Below, piece after piece: positions 51,736-63,228 of a stretch of DNA of 64,000 nucleotides. The notes under the pieces were generated by a model that saw only the letters and a list, made by a program, of their open reading frames with translations, was not told the DNA's origin and searched no databases. Made by a program: the position numbers and the translations under genes. The stretch is from Diprion similis (lineage: Eukaryota > Arthropoda > Insecta > Hymenoptera > Diprionidae). Position 1 is the first letter of the stretch. Each line of letters starts with the position of its first letter. The DNA lies in contig NC_060106.1 in NCBI RefSeq assembly GCF_021155765.1, positions 5,773,501-5,837,500 of the forward strand. The letters are read 5' to 3'.

Positions 51736-52294
51736 CGTTTCTACAGAGTTCTTTTCTACAGAGTTCGTTTCTACACAAGATATTATCTAGAAAGTTTGAT
51801 TCTACAGAATCATTTTAGGTCTGTATCTACGGAGATCCTTCTAAAAAATCGTTTCTGCAGACGAAATCTTGTAGATTGTTCGATTCTACAGAATAAAGGA
51901 GAAAAGCCCGTTTCTACAGAAAACTTTTCTACCGAATTGCGACATGCAGTTCGTTTCTACAGAATTTAGATTTGGAAGTTCGATTCTACAGAATTCGGTC
52001 GTGGAAGTTCGTTTCTCATACATTTAATTGTAAATTTCGTACATTTCGTTTTAATTTAGTTTAATCTAATTTAATTCAATTTAAATTATTTGACCGCCAC
52101 TTGTAGAAATGAAACGGACTTGCAGACCTGAATTCTGTAGAAACGATATCTGTAGAAACGAATTCTGTAGAAACAATCCTGCCTCGGCAATTCTGTACAA
52201 ACGAACTCTGTAGAAACGAACTTTGTAGAAAATATCTCCTGTAGAAACGAACTCTGCAGAAATGATATCTGTAAAAACGGTTTCTGTAGAAACG
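51736..52294. repeat. Foldback 15-bp minisatellite (inverted array)
   Basis: About eleven copies of a unit reading GTTCGTTTCTACAGA run on the plus strand from 51736 to about 52020, with start-to-start spacing near 15 or 30 nt. About eleven copies of the reverse complement (TCTGTAGAAACGAAC) run from 52102 to 52294, mostly at exact 15-16 nt spacing (52207, 52222, 52238, 52253, 52268, 52283). A roughly 80-nt AT-rich centre separates the two halves, so the whole element can fold back. Because 15 nt is five codons and the unit lacks stops, spurious ORFs appear on both strands. Confidence 0.85.
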
Positions 52295-54837
52295 ATCCTG
52301 CCCCGTGTAAACTGCTGTTTAATTTTCACTCCTCCAAAATAATACCTACCCAACTATTTACTAGTTTAAGTTTTCTTCTAAGTACAGTGCTAAATTCTAT
52401 CCAAATCCGAAAATGGGTCCGAAATCTCCGGTACCAAATCTTCTAGATAATTTCAAAGTATTTTCTGCGATCTCCCAGTTTCCGCAGCTCTGTTCCACTA
52501 ATTTTGGAAGACGACAGTCCGACAACACTGAGTGAAAACGGTACCCAAGGAGATGGAATGAGGGAGGATTGAAAGGAAGTATTTACTTTGCATCAAGTAT
52601 GTACCTACAACTATTTCTCAGATGGGGTCAGAGGTACTGGTGCATGGACCATTTGACCACGAGGAAGATGAGAGCGTCTAAGAAGCATCGTGGGATGATG
52701 TAAGCGTGTTGAGCCTGAGTGGCGTCAGGACTGCCCTTAGCAGTACTTTTGCCCTTGGTAAAGTGACGTGGGAACCTTTATCTTCGCGTCTTGTGCCACG
52801 CTCCATGGTGTCAATAAACGACTGAGCCCACTCGCTTTGGGTACGCTAACACAACCTGCATAACATACGATGAACGAAAGCTCTGTTGAGCTTGGAACGG
52901 ATGCATGGCCATCGAGCTCGCGCCAGTTAGCGTGTGTGATGTATAATGTAAGTTGCTGATAATATATGCTCAGAACGGACGTGATCACTCAGGGACCGGC
53001 GCTTGGCTTCGTCTAACAGGTCGCCAGCTCGTGGGGGCTCGCCTTTTGCGTCACTCTACACAGCGTAGATCGTCGCTGTGGTATTAAGAACTGTACCGAA
53101 GCGTCAACTATTATCGCACAAGCGTAGGCAGTACTCATTATTTAAGATAGGCAAAGGCTCTTAATTCAAAGCTGCTTAACGGAACCGGAATCGGTCAATT
53201 TTTACTAATGAGGAAAATAGGCAGAGATTGAATTCATTTTCCGAAGACCATAAATCTTCATGTCCATAGCAAAATAATCAGGTATTTCACCGAAAAGTAA
53301 ACGATTTAGTCCCCCAGTCATCATCACAATATACCGACTAGATTTCTTTTACTTTGAATGCGAATCATCAATAAAATTGGCTCGCAAAATGATTGGGTAA
53401 AAGTTCGTTGCAGCGTAATGACGTGTGGTGGTCAGTAAACTACGACAATTTCTTCGAAAAACAACAACATATTACGAAAATTTAGCAAATATGACTGAAA
53501 TATTTGATTCTCGAAAGAAAACACGTTCCACTGATAAGCAATGACAGACTTGTGTAATACAGAGACGTTGCAATCGGTATCACTAGGAATGCGCAGCTTG
53601 AATCACTTGTTTAATAAAAATATTTTCACTCTTATCGGCAAAGTTGTAATCGCAGTAATGCTAATAACGAGTCCAGTTTAGAATTCGTACTAACGCGACC
53701 TTGCCTCGAACTGAATTCAAAACAGAAACAATTTGCTTGAGTTGATACACGTGCAGGAAACCGAGCTGGCAAGTTGTTCCTAATAATAACGTCACTAAGA
53801 CAGTAACTGAAGAGTAATTATTCCATAACTCGAGGCTAATTGCTACTGATATTGTTACAAGAACTTAGCAGAATGAGGTCACGGATGTAACGTAGTTGCC
53901 TGGATTTTACTCCTTTAGTATTCTCCACGATATGCTGCGTTGGCTTCATCTTACTTCACTTAGAACCATCTGATTACAGTAATGGAAACGTAGTCAGTCT
54001 TCATTTTTCAACATAATGCTACAAAAATAAAACTGCCACTAAAAGAAAATTATGTCTGCTGTTTGTAAAAATAATAGTAAAAGCATTTTTTCCAAGTAAA
54101 GTCCAATCCAGACGCATTCTGAGTATTAGTATCTCAAATGTTTAAGCATATAGGACTTCCTTGTGCCCAAAACTTGGAATTGACAGATTATCGTTGGGTA
54201 ATCTAGACCTTGAACCAAATATACTTGTGCTCGATCCGTGAGTTGCAAATATGACGAGATGTGTGTCGAAGAACATTCCCTTCTCTCCCATCCTCGCATT
54301 TTTGCTCTATTATAATTTTCAAATAGTAAGTTGTGCAACTAGTCCACATAAATAAGAATTATTGACACGAGCAATTTTGGTCGCGACGTCTGAGGCTACA
54401 TTCAGGTCAACGTGACCGTCGCCAACGTCACGATGCAGCGATGAGGTGCCGAGCATTGATCTACGGAAATTTAAAGAACAGCGTGTGATTACAGATGAAG
54501 ATAAGTGAAAAAGTTCCACTGCGTAGTAGTACATTGATTTTATTCAATTCTATGTACAGGCTATACGTATATATTGAGCGTGTCTTTAAAGTCCCTTGCA
54601 ACAGAGCGCGGAAAATGCATCTTATGCGCGTGCGTATTTCAATTCGGCTCTTTGAAGTATACATTGCATAGACCATTTGTAAAATTGTCATCAAACATAT
54701 TAATGGTGAAATAGCCTCGTTTGTTCGGGCTTCGCGAAATGTGACTTGGTCCGACAATCGGCCAGTTCCCTTTTATAAGTATATACGTAGATTAGTTAAA
54801 TGCAAATTTGAAATGTTTATCTTCTTCTGTCGTCCAA
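52295..54837. other. Intergenic region between the foldback array and the forked-like 3' end
   Basis: Unremarkable mixed-composition DNA; nothing recognised. Confidence 0.45.
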
Positions 54838-55629
54838 TTTATTCATCTCACGAGAAAAGAAAAAGTGTATATTTATCAAAAAAGCTTTACTAGCTACTAT
54901 AAGCTCATTATAGGTACATCGGCTTACAAAATCCTATAAGAAATACTCAGTTATTCATCATGCTTACAAACGAATGAACGAATTACAGATTTTCACTGTC
55001 GTCGACGGGGCAGCTGGCGAGGTTCAATATTGTATATAGATATTAGAAAATCACCGCAGGTGTACCGTCATCGTCTAGATAACGTTCGATGAGGATATCA
55101 AGTTGTTTGACAACCGTGACAAATTACACGAAGGTGGGAATTGCCTAGACTGGGTATTACAAAAACAATGAACCGAATTTTCAAATAGCCACAAAACGTT
55201 GTTTCCCCGGAAATTTGTGTAGAAAAATAATAGAGCTTAGGTACCATCGTAGAATAAGAAATATACATCTTTATAATTATTGCACACTGCAGACCTTACG
55301 GTCATCAAATACATTAATGTGTTACTTATCCCTCAAGTTCAGAGAGGTGCAATTATAAGTACGTACGTCGATTTTCCCGAGCTGTGAAAAAAACTCGAAG
55401 CAAACTGACGCCAAATGTAACATCCATCTGCAGGTATTCGAACGCTCTGAGGTACCAAACATCGCAAACATCATCGAAGTGAATTTTCAAAAAGAAAATT
55501 GTTTGGAAAAGTTCGTATACCTAGACGTCCGTACGAAATTGAAGCATCCAAATTCGTCGACTTGCTGCACGACAATATCGACAGCCACATTGTGAGAAAG
55601 GAGTCGTGCGAAGTCAACGGAGGGAAAAT
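54838..55629 (-). other. f: Probable 3' UTR of the forked-like gene
   Basis: No coding signal. The first clear minus-strand AATAAA hexamer downstream of the stop is at 54838-54843, about 790 nt past it, with another at 54538-54543. A long 3' UTR ending near there is plausible but unproven. Confidence 0.3.
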
Positions 55630-55888
55630 CTACTCTAAAATGTTCAGCTTGCTGTTTGTCTTTCTCAGCTGGGCTCGCCATGGAATTATTGGTCCATCAT
55701 CCACCTCGTTGGTCGAGTTGCGTCTCATCTCCACCTCAACCTTTTCCTCCTTCTCTTTTTCTTCCTTTGGTTTGACCTCCTTCGCTCCTGCTTCCTTTAG
55801 TTTTTCTCCGTTCAATGTCGTTTCTGGTGGCGCTGTTACTTCGACTTTTGGTGCTACGATCGGAGCGATCGGAGTCACGTGATTGACC
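55630..55888 (-). CDS. f: Forked-like gene, last exon with stop
   Basis: AATTTCAG acceptor, stop at 55630-55632. Encodes [20 protein letters not shown], a Lys/Glu-rich low-complexity stretch, then [17 protein letters not shown] and [12 protein letters not shown] repeats the QLRRTNTK of the 57827-58122 exon. Confidence 0.88.
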
Positions 55889-58800
55889 CTGAAATTCCAT
55901 TTTTTAAATCTAATTGAAAGTTTAAACGAGGTACTTCCAGACTTTTATGGAAAAAAATTCGTGGTGCTCAAACACCAAAGGAAAAACTATTTCAACCGGG
56001 AACACAAGCAATTTTTTGTAGTAAATCGTAACATCGCGTACGATAATAACGAGTCACGCTTCGATGAAAGCCTGCAGTTCAACTCACTTCTTTTCGTCAG
56101 CATGATCCTTTTTCGCTAGGAGTTGTCTCTTCCAAGCTGGAATCGCCTTCAGTCTCTTCTCCTCATTTTCTCTCGCGATTTGCTCCTCCAGTTCCTTTTT
56201 CGCCCGTTCAGCAGCCTTTCTCGCCAACATCTGTCGTTTCCATATGGGAATCACATTTCCCGCGCTGTCTTTTTCCGGTATCTACAAAAAAAAGAGTTAT
56301 GCGTGGTAAATTGAGCATCAATTTTGATTTTCTTAATTTTCGCAAGTATTAGTCTTTTCCTAGTTTACCTGATCGACGAATTTCGAGGCGTTGTACGTCT
56401 TCGTAATTTCCGACATAAGATTCTGCTCTTGGGATTTCTCCACCTGGGCTCGTTCCACTTTCAGCTTCTTAATGCCAGAAATATCCTTGGACATTTTCAG
56501 TTCAGCAATGAGGTCGATTTTTTGTACATAAAATGGTTCCGAAACTGTACATAAAAGCAAAGACACATATATGATATATCAGATTAATTTGTTTTCACCC
56601 GTTGCTTCACAGAACAAACAATTCATCACAATTGACTCTCTGACGCAGTTGAAGGTCACGCTGAAGACGCAATGAAATTTAGTGATTGTGATGATGAATA
56701 TCAATCAACATATTTTTCTCTAAAAATATCTAACTCTTCTTCTTCTTCTTTGAATAATGTAATTCAGGAATGCAAAAATAAATCTATTATTTTGTTGCCC
56801 TTTAACGTTACTGGCTGTTTCACTCGGACATTGCGAAGGTAGAAAGCTAGGTAACGTATCGAAGAAGCAAATCCATTATCGTAACGGTTGTTAAAATTGC
56901 AGCTCAAGTATTTCAATCTTAGTAAGAATCTTTGCCTCGTGAACTCGTGTGATCTTAACTTGTAGATTCATAACTTACCATTTCTAATTCAAACTAATAA
57001 CGCCCAACATGGAAGTTCAAAATTATGTCCATATGAGTTAAAGAATGCTGGGAATATAGTCAAAGGTTATCTACGGAGCAAACGACTCACAGGATTATTT
57101 CTAAATAATATTAAAATTTATTCTTTGCTTATCGTTTCGCGTGATTTTATAATTTCTGCAATGATTTATAGACTGTTCAAATCTCAGACATCGTGTTGAC
57201 GTATCTACAATGTTTTTGCATTCTGACGTCACTACTGATGACAGGAATGTCCAATAATCTGAACAACCAACGTAATTTATTTTCAACAAACAAAGTTACG
57301 CTCTCAACAAATTTATTCAAGCTAAGTTAGAGAATATCAAATCGAATGTACAATGCAATTGTGCGAGTATTTCAATTTGTATTGCCAATCGTCTTCTATA
57401 TGAAATCTCTCAAACTTCAACTTATGTCAGTCAATAAGCCAGTACTAAGCGTTCGAATAACTCGCAGCATCGAAATGGTAAAAGACATCAATTTATCAAA
57501 TTAATTCTTCACGAATCACTTAACTCCTATATGATGATTTCCTCTTCAACGTACCGAATAGAAATCCACGTGCATTTAATAACGCGCAAGTAGTCTCCAC
57601 TCCGTTAATATGACCCAAATTTATATTACCAAAGACGGTAATTCTCCTCAAGAGCGTGTGTTAATATACTATCCATAATCTAACGCCTTTCACATTAAAG
57701 TGTCATCTTAGAATCTAAAGCAAGAACTTGCCCATCGTTTCGAAAACAAATGAAACTATTTTGGTCTTCCTAAGCCTCTAAATCAAACACCCACGCTAGT
57801 CGTAAACAATAAGAACATCCACTTACCGTTAGTCATCGACACACTTCTCGGTGGTGGTGCTGAGAACGTCTTTGTCGCGTGTATCTTCGTGTTAGTTCTG
57901 CGCAGCTGGACGCTGGTCAAGTCCTGGATACTAATTGTTGCCAGTGGCTGATGAGGCCTAACTGTTTCCGTTTCCGGAGCGGCTTGACTCTGCGTCTCCC
58001 GATTCTTCTGCAGCGGCGGTAGTGGCGGCGGTGGAGGTCCAGGTTGAAGGAGGTGTGGTTCAGGCGCAGGTTCGCTCGGCTCTTCTTCCTGCCTGCTCTG
58101 AATGTCCAGGTTGTCAACGGATCTGCGCGTCAAAATCAAGAGTTAGTAGGATAAACGTGAAACCGAATTTCGTCGACTTTCAAAAATTGTACAGATCTCA
58201 ACAAGAATATTTTCCAAGTAACAGTAAAATGAAGATTGATCGAGTCCAATGTTTGCGAAAGGCTATGAAAGAGTTTCTATATTCACTGTCTTTATTATCA
58301 TCGGTCTCAACTACGATCGTACAAGACGTACACATCGCTAATGAAATATCAGTACTACATCAAGTGTATCCATCATTCAAATATGAAACCTAGCCATTTT
58401 TTCCGCCGTCATGATCGTCAAGTCTTATGGGTCTCAAGTGTGTCGTAGAGCCTGTAGAGTTGTGAAAGAGGACCGAGCCACTTATGCGCTTGGACGCTTT
58501 CTTGTTGCTTACGTGGTTACAGCAGCTAAAGACACACATTCTTACTCTAAACGATCTTTCACCTTATCGATTCCAGTTCACCTGTGATACCCAATGGCGA
58601 ATTTTTTTTCAACACTTTTCTATATTCCTCATGGAAATAAGGACTGAGTGGTACAAGATTTATTCTTTAGAAAACCTGGCCATTGCTGTCTGATATTACC
58701 ACCAAAGTGACGGTAATCCAAATCATAGGTTTTTCAATTAATCATGAATACAGTTTAGTAAACAATTCAATGAACAAACTTTATCTCTTTGTCGACTTAT

Positions 58801-61800
58801 TAAACCAAACTCTCAGCCAAACATTGAGTAGATCATGTCAATTTCACGTTTGATTACATTTTTACAATCAATTCCGACCACTGACCGAGATATCTAAGTT
58901 AGATAAAAGTGGATGAATCATGAGGTGTCCTGAAGAAATAGTGACGACATAATACTTGAATAGCAATTGTCTCACCTGGCTTTGGACAATGTGTTTTTCC
59001 CTGATGATTTACAGATGCTTTTAAGGTACTCGGACGGCTTGAGCAGAGTATTGGAGTCAGCCGCGTTGATAAACTTGGGTGGAATGAACGGGAGCACCAT
59101 GTGTTTGCTAATCAGGTGATTCACCTGCTGCGGTTTGATTTCCTCAACGATCTCCACTTGCGAACTGGCCGGCGCGTCGACTTCCGCCTCCTTCGAAGAC
59201 ACGCCGTTCTTGATGGTCGCTGTGCCGCGACAAGGGGCGCACAGAGTTGGCAGGGGGAATATCGGGATGGTATGGGGTGGGGAGCAAGGGGGGAAGGGGA
59301 GAAAGAACGAGTAAACGCTCATTATTATAAGTGGTTGGTTAGTGGCACCAAGCCAGAGCGGTAGGTACCCAGTGTGTATAAGTGAAATCGAGGTAAGTGT
59401 ATTATATGCCCGTTGCCTACCATGGTCTAGTAAAGATCGCATCCGTAACGACTAGTTGGAGTCTAATTAACGGCTGGCAAAACCCTAAATTGCTAAATTG
59501 TTAAATTACTAAATAACTAAATAGCAATTATGCGATTTGGTCGGAGAAGGGTGACGATGCCCGACAAATCACGGCACCGACGCGATGGCTTGATCTGTAT
59601 CCCCGATTCGACTCAGCTAATTTTTAGGCGGTCATAACGTCACCGGGATAAAAATTATTCGTCTACTTTCGAATACATTTTTAAGCCTCTCGCGAAAGCT
59701 TCGATAACGGATGTGATCTTGTAAGCTTGAATATTCATATCTGCCGCAAGAAAAAAATTCATGTACAGTAGTAATCAACTCACTACTTGTTACTTTCACA
59801 AGGATATGCTTCGACCGACTAAGAAATTTCGAAAAGGACATCTTTTATCGTCGCAACGCACCTAACAACGGACATATAAAAATACTGATCATTGGCACAA
59901 AAGAAAAATTGGCCTAACGCAATGGGAGATTAATTTCACGATAAATATTCACACCGTTGTTGAAGCTTAGCGATTATAATGTAGGGACTCTTCCGTTATC
60001 TAATCAATGTCAAGTCAAACTAAAGGCCTGTGAACCCCGCACGGTACCTACGCATTGATTACGCCTGTATGCATGAACGTTTTTCGATTACACGTATACA
60101 TTCTCGCGGCTAACCAATCTCGAATGAGTAATATTACTGATAAAAACACAAGCTCGTGTTAAATCAGTGTGACGATCATCTCCGATCATGCGTAAGCCCA
60201 CATTGTAATATCAATGGTAAGTACTAGACGGACAAGTAGTACACGACTGACGTTCAACAAAATACTCACTTGAGGTAATTCCGGAATCATTTTTGCTCTC
60301 CTGGCCGATCTCCGTTTCGTCCGGCCTGTCTTCCTTGTCGACTACTTCAAGGACCTTTGAATTGACTATGATTATTTCTTCCGGATCAAGCGGAGGTGGC
60401 GGAGGCGGAGGAGGTGGTTTGACAAAACTGAAACGAAGTAATTATCTGCGTTAGAGACATCGTGCAGTTGGTTTACATTTGTAAATTGAGTGTGCAGAAA
60501 TATAAATGCGCTTTCAGCAAAAGATAAATGATAAGTCACCGATTAGTCGGCACACACCGGCATGATCCATCATTCATGAGTGATCTCATTAATTGATGCG
60601 TCATGCAACCCAATTCGTTGAATTCTTAAGACAACGTGTTTTCGTTATTGCAATTTGATCTTCAAATTCTATCGTGTACTACGTTTTTCATCATGAGACA
60701 TAAAAAAAATAGTGTCAAATCTCGTCAAATTATTCAATGTATAAGCAATTAGTAGCAGTGATCAAGACGACGGAAGATTACGCTGACTTGACCTTTACAC
60801 GTTCAAACTTTCGATCTCATAATATTTTTCTACCAGTCAATAAAATACTCTCACGACTTTACGCAGTCTCTGAACCAAGCAACGGTTATCGACGCTGTTG
60901 ATTGCTGTTGTGATTCATCCATGATAGTAAGTTCCTCAAAGCTTATTCACCTATAATTATTGTCAATATGAAAATCGCATGCATTTCCAAGCTGTCGCCA
61001 AACTAAAATACTGTCACAAATTTGAAATGCTTCTATACCATCACACTGAAAGAGGCTATATCCAGTCTTCTGATTCTTCGACTGATCGTCTATAGATTAT
61101 TACACTCTATTCAATGTATACGTTGACGTTTGAAATTTGTACCTTTGCGTCACTATAGTTACAGAACAATCGTTGAGTGGGTTTTAAGTTGCGTAATGAC
61201 TGGTCATCGAGTGCGATAAATAATTGATCACAGCTATCCATAGAGTCGTCCAACTTACTAGTTCATTCGATTTCAAATACTCTGTACTAGATAGTTATTG
61301 CATCAAATACCAATAGACACTTCATTACCTGGATCCATTCGTGATGATTTTTGGTTCCTTCTCAGTTTCGCTTATCGAGCTCTGCACCGAAGTTTTTCTC
61401 TCTGAAAATCCATAGGCAAGCATACTTTATTCCACAGTTTTGGCAGTTGAGTGCATTTGAGACATACGTTGTTATAACTTTGACTGTTAAAATCTCTCTC
61501 TCTCTCTCAAAAAAAAGATGTCATTTCCTTAAAAAAAATTTATCCAATTCATGAATATACATTTAGTACCTAAAACATTTTCGGATAGTTTCGGCTTGTC
61601 GATTCTTTCACTACTGCTGTTCCTCGATAAAGAGGGCGTCGAGATGGGTGACGAAAATCCCTGGAGCTCGCTACTCATGTTCGACGACTCGCTGACGCTG
61701 CTGGACCTGCTGTAGCGCCTGTCTGTCTTGCGGGAATTACTGAAGCACAACGTAGATAAAAATTGTTAGCTAATGCAAAAATTCAACCGTGACACTGAGG

Positions 61801-62568
61801 TTCACGTGAAAGAGAGTTTAAAGAAAAACGCATTAGTTATATCACTTGCGCGAACTTAATCCTATATTAACGATGACGGATAAATGAACTCTCCGTTGCA
61901 CTATCTTTCATTTCATTTCACATTTCATATACGCCTGAATTATTGCAAAAGGAATATTACCAGAAAAGTTTGCTACACCGTTTTAAATTCCAACCGGAAC
62001 TACAAGGACCCATCTTGTGTTCAGTATTATTATCATCGCACATTACAACAGCTTGTTAATCCAAGCACAGAAACTTTGTCACAAAGTTGTGTTAGGATGT
62101 GAGGTCCATTATCAATATCCTCGAACACATGACAGCGGCAGTAACGTCGGCATTGCCGCGTTTCAGCCGGTGTTCAGTTTCAAATTGTCTTTAAACTGTA
62201 CAATGACGCGCGATAAAAGAGAGACCTGAAAGCGAAAACGATCGCGCGAATTGAACGTTATCTAAAAGTCGACTGATCTCAGGATAGACAACGGAGTTTT
62301 ATAACCTCTCGTGTAGGAAGGGGGTATACACTGATTACCCACCTGCTGTCAGAAACGTTATCGGAAATTTTTTTGTGGGACGACGTGACGCTATCGGTTT
62401 CTGCCTGGCGCAAACAAATTTGTTCGTAAGCGTGTTCGGTGTCCTTGATCACGTTGGACCTTATCGGTACGCCATTAGTGATCGGTTTGTAGTTATTGTT
62501 GTGGACATTGTTGTTGTTGTTGATGATATTGTTGTTGATAACGTTGTTCGCGTGGATGTCCACTTTGA
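55630..62568 (-). CDS. f: Forked/espin-like actin-bundling protein, C-terminal 597 residues (9 exons; 5' part outside window)
   Basis: Likely orthologue of insect forked, the espin relative that cross-links parallel actin bundles (bristles in flies). Exons, in order: 62343-62568, 61570-61739, 61329-61401, 60270-60427, 58976-59219, 57827-58122, 56369-56544, 56088-56281, 55630-55888. All junctions are GT-AG with matching phases. Counting the first full visible codon as 1: poly-Asn (7-25), Ser-rich region (about 76-131), nine Pro (160-168), FIPPKF and [14 protein letters not shown] (253-281), second Pro-rich stretch (about 302-327), [11 protein letters not shown] with [13 protein letters not shown] (357-386), two IPxWKRQxLAxK motifs (458-469, 494-505) joined by a charged helix, a Lys/Glu-rich segment, and [17 protein letters not shown] near the end (577-593). 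The motifs are as I recall them from espin/forked C-termini. Ankyrin repeats expected at the N-terminus are not in the window. Gene structure is very sure; the name is inferred. Confidence 0.82.
56088..56281 (-). CDS. f: Forked-like gene, tandem WKRQ-motif exon
   Basis: TTGTAG acceptor, GTGAGT donor, 194 nt. Contains [12 protein letters not shown] and [12 protein letters not shown] separated by a heptad-like Glu/Lys/Ala helix (about residues 470-493). The duplicated IP-x-WKRQ motif is the strongest hint of an espin-family C-terminus. Confidence 0.9.
56369..56544 (-). CDS. f: Forked-like gene, charged helical exon
   Basis: TGTACAG acceptor, GTAAAC donor. Encodes [20 protein letters not shown] then [20 protein letters not shown] and [10 protein letters not shown]. 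Predicted amphipathic helix. The join to the next exon is phase 0. Confidence 0.87.
56545..57826 (-). other. f: Intron of the forked-like gene
   Basis: 1.28 kb between phase-1 boundaries. AT-rich, nothing else recognised. Confidence 0.6.
57827..58122 (-). CDS. f: Forked-like gene, Pro-rich exon with QLRRTN motif
   Basis: GCGCAG acceptor, GTAAGT donor, 296 nt. Starts [11 protein letters not shown], then a Pro/Gln-rich segment, then [20 protein letters not shown] and [24 protein letters not shown] looks like a WH2-type or related short actin-binding motif; that function is inferred. Confidence 0.87.
58976..59219 (-). CDS. f: Forked-like gene, FIPPKF / EYLKSI exon
   Basis: CACAG acceptor after a long C-rich polypyrimidine tract (plus-strand G-rich 59270-59305); GTGAGA donor. 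Encodes [20 protein letters not shown] then [20 protein letters not shown], a hydrophobic conserved island between disordered regions. This is one of the segments that points to forked/espin. Confidence 0.87.
59220..60269 (-). other. f: Intron of the forked-like gene with G-rich patch
   Basis: Plus strand 59250-59305 is strongly G-rich (poly-C/T on the transcribed strand), forming an unusually long pyrimidine region ahead of the 59219 acceptor. The rest is AT-rich without recognisable features. Confidence 0.5.
60270..60427 (-). CDS. f: Forked-like gene, poly-Pro exon
   Basis: GTTTCAG acceptor, GTGAGT donor. Encodes FVK, nine prolines, then [20 protein letters not shown] and an acidic end. 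Poly-Pro of this kind is a profilin/SH3-type ligand and is found in espins. Confidence 0.82.
60428..61328 (-). other. f: Intron of the forked-like gene
   Basis: 0.9 kb, AT-rich, nothing recognised. Confidence 0.55.
61329..61401 (-). CDS. f: Forked-like gene, 73-nt exon
   Basis: TTTTCAG acceptor, GTAATG donor, phases 1 to 2. Encodes [20 protein letters not shown] and NGS. It is short, but its phases are exactly those required by its neighbours: joining gives ENVLERKTS upstream and NGSSFVKPPP downstream. Confidence 0.75.
61493..61508. repeat. (TC)n short tandem repeat
   Basis: Short CT run inside an intron of the forked-like gene. Confidence 0.8.
61570..61739 (-). CDS. f: Forked-like gene, Ser-rich exon
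   Basis: TTCAG acceptor, GTACTA donor, 170 nt, phases 2 to 1. Encodes [20 protein letters not shown] then [20 protein letters not shown], a disordered Ser/Arg-rich region with many potential phosphorylation sites. Confidence 0.8.
61740..62342 (-). other. f: Intron of the forked-like gene
   Basis: 0.6 kb. Both flanking phases agree (2 to 2). Nothing else recognised. Confidence 0.55.
62343..62568 (-). CDS. f: Forked-like gene, first visible exon (poly-Asn)
   Basis: AACAG acceptor, GTGGGT donor. Needs one base from an upstream exon that I could not find before the right edge. Encodes an Asn-rich tract from an AAC/AAT microsatellite (62503-62550 on the plus strand reads as GTT/TTG repeats), then [20 protein letters not shown] and a Ser/Asp-rich end. 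Confidence 0.75.
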
Positions 62569-62983
62569 CTGTTGAAGAAAGCAAACACGAATTATAAAAC
62601 AAATTAGTTATTATAGTACACACTTGTGTACAACAGCTTCATAGCCCCGATAAGTACCTCATCATGAAACCTACGTCTCTCGTATGCACACACTTTCACC
62701 AATGTGATTACGCTGTTTTTCTTTCCGTTTTTCCGGATGTTATAAATGGTGGTTTAAATTCATATGATCTGTATCTACATCCTGTCTGCGATCGCGCAGA
62801 GCAGGATATGAAAGAAGAGTAGGAATCTGTCAGCCCTGTCGATGGCTGTCCGAAGTTGGTCAATGCATGTTCGACCTGGTCTCACTTCGAGAAACTCAAA
62901 GTTTATTGATAGATTCTGCAGGTGACGGTTTGACATGGTAAATAATAGTTCCAGTAAAATCGCTCACGTGCTCGTTCAAAATG

Positions 62984-63228
62984 AGAAAATATTTTTTTAC
63001 TGCATGGGCATTGAAAAGTTCACTTTTTGTCGCAGTTTTCGTTCCGTAAAGTGACGCTTTATACGGCAGCGAACAAAGTTGCGGAATAAAGTCTTTATTC
63101 CGCAGTTTTGATGCGCAGTTCGAAGTGCGCATCCCAAATTGCTGAATAAAGTAGCTTCGTCGAACAGATCGCAACAAAACCTCACTCTTCGTTTTGCTTT
63201 TTAATGCCCATACCGTAAAAAATATTGA
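62984..63228. repeat. Hairpin element with nested palindromes
   Basis: Outer arms 62984-63013 and 63197-63228 are inverted copies (share TGGGCATT and flanking A/T runs). Inside are a perfect hairpin GCGGAATAAAG/CTTTATTCCGC (63081-63103) and another, GATGCGCA/TGCGCATC (63110-63133). Probably a non-autonomous foldback or MITE-like unit. A 142-codon minus ORF (62896-63324) covers it but reads through the palindromes and is not credible as a gene. Confidence 0.65.

Noticed and set aside
51682..52353. Two ORFs (one per strand) with FYR/LQN-type repeats
   Set aside because: The 15-nt unit is a multiple of three without stops, so any frame stays open; not a gene.
55499..55882. 127-codon plus-strand ORF
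   Set aside because: Shadow of the last forked-like exon (antisense of Lys/Glu-rich codons gives Ser/Phe runs).
58022..58393. Plus-strand ORF
   Set aside because: Shadow of the Pro-rich forked-like exon, continuing into intron.
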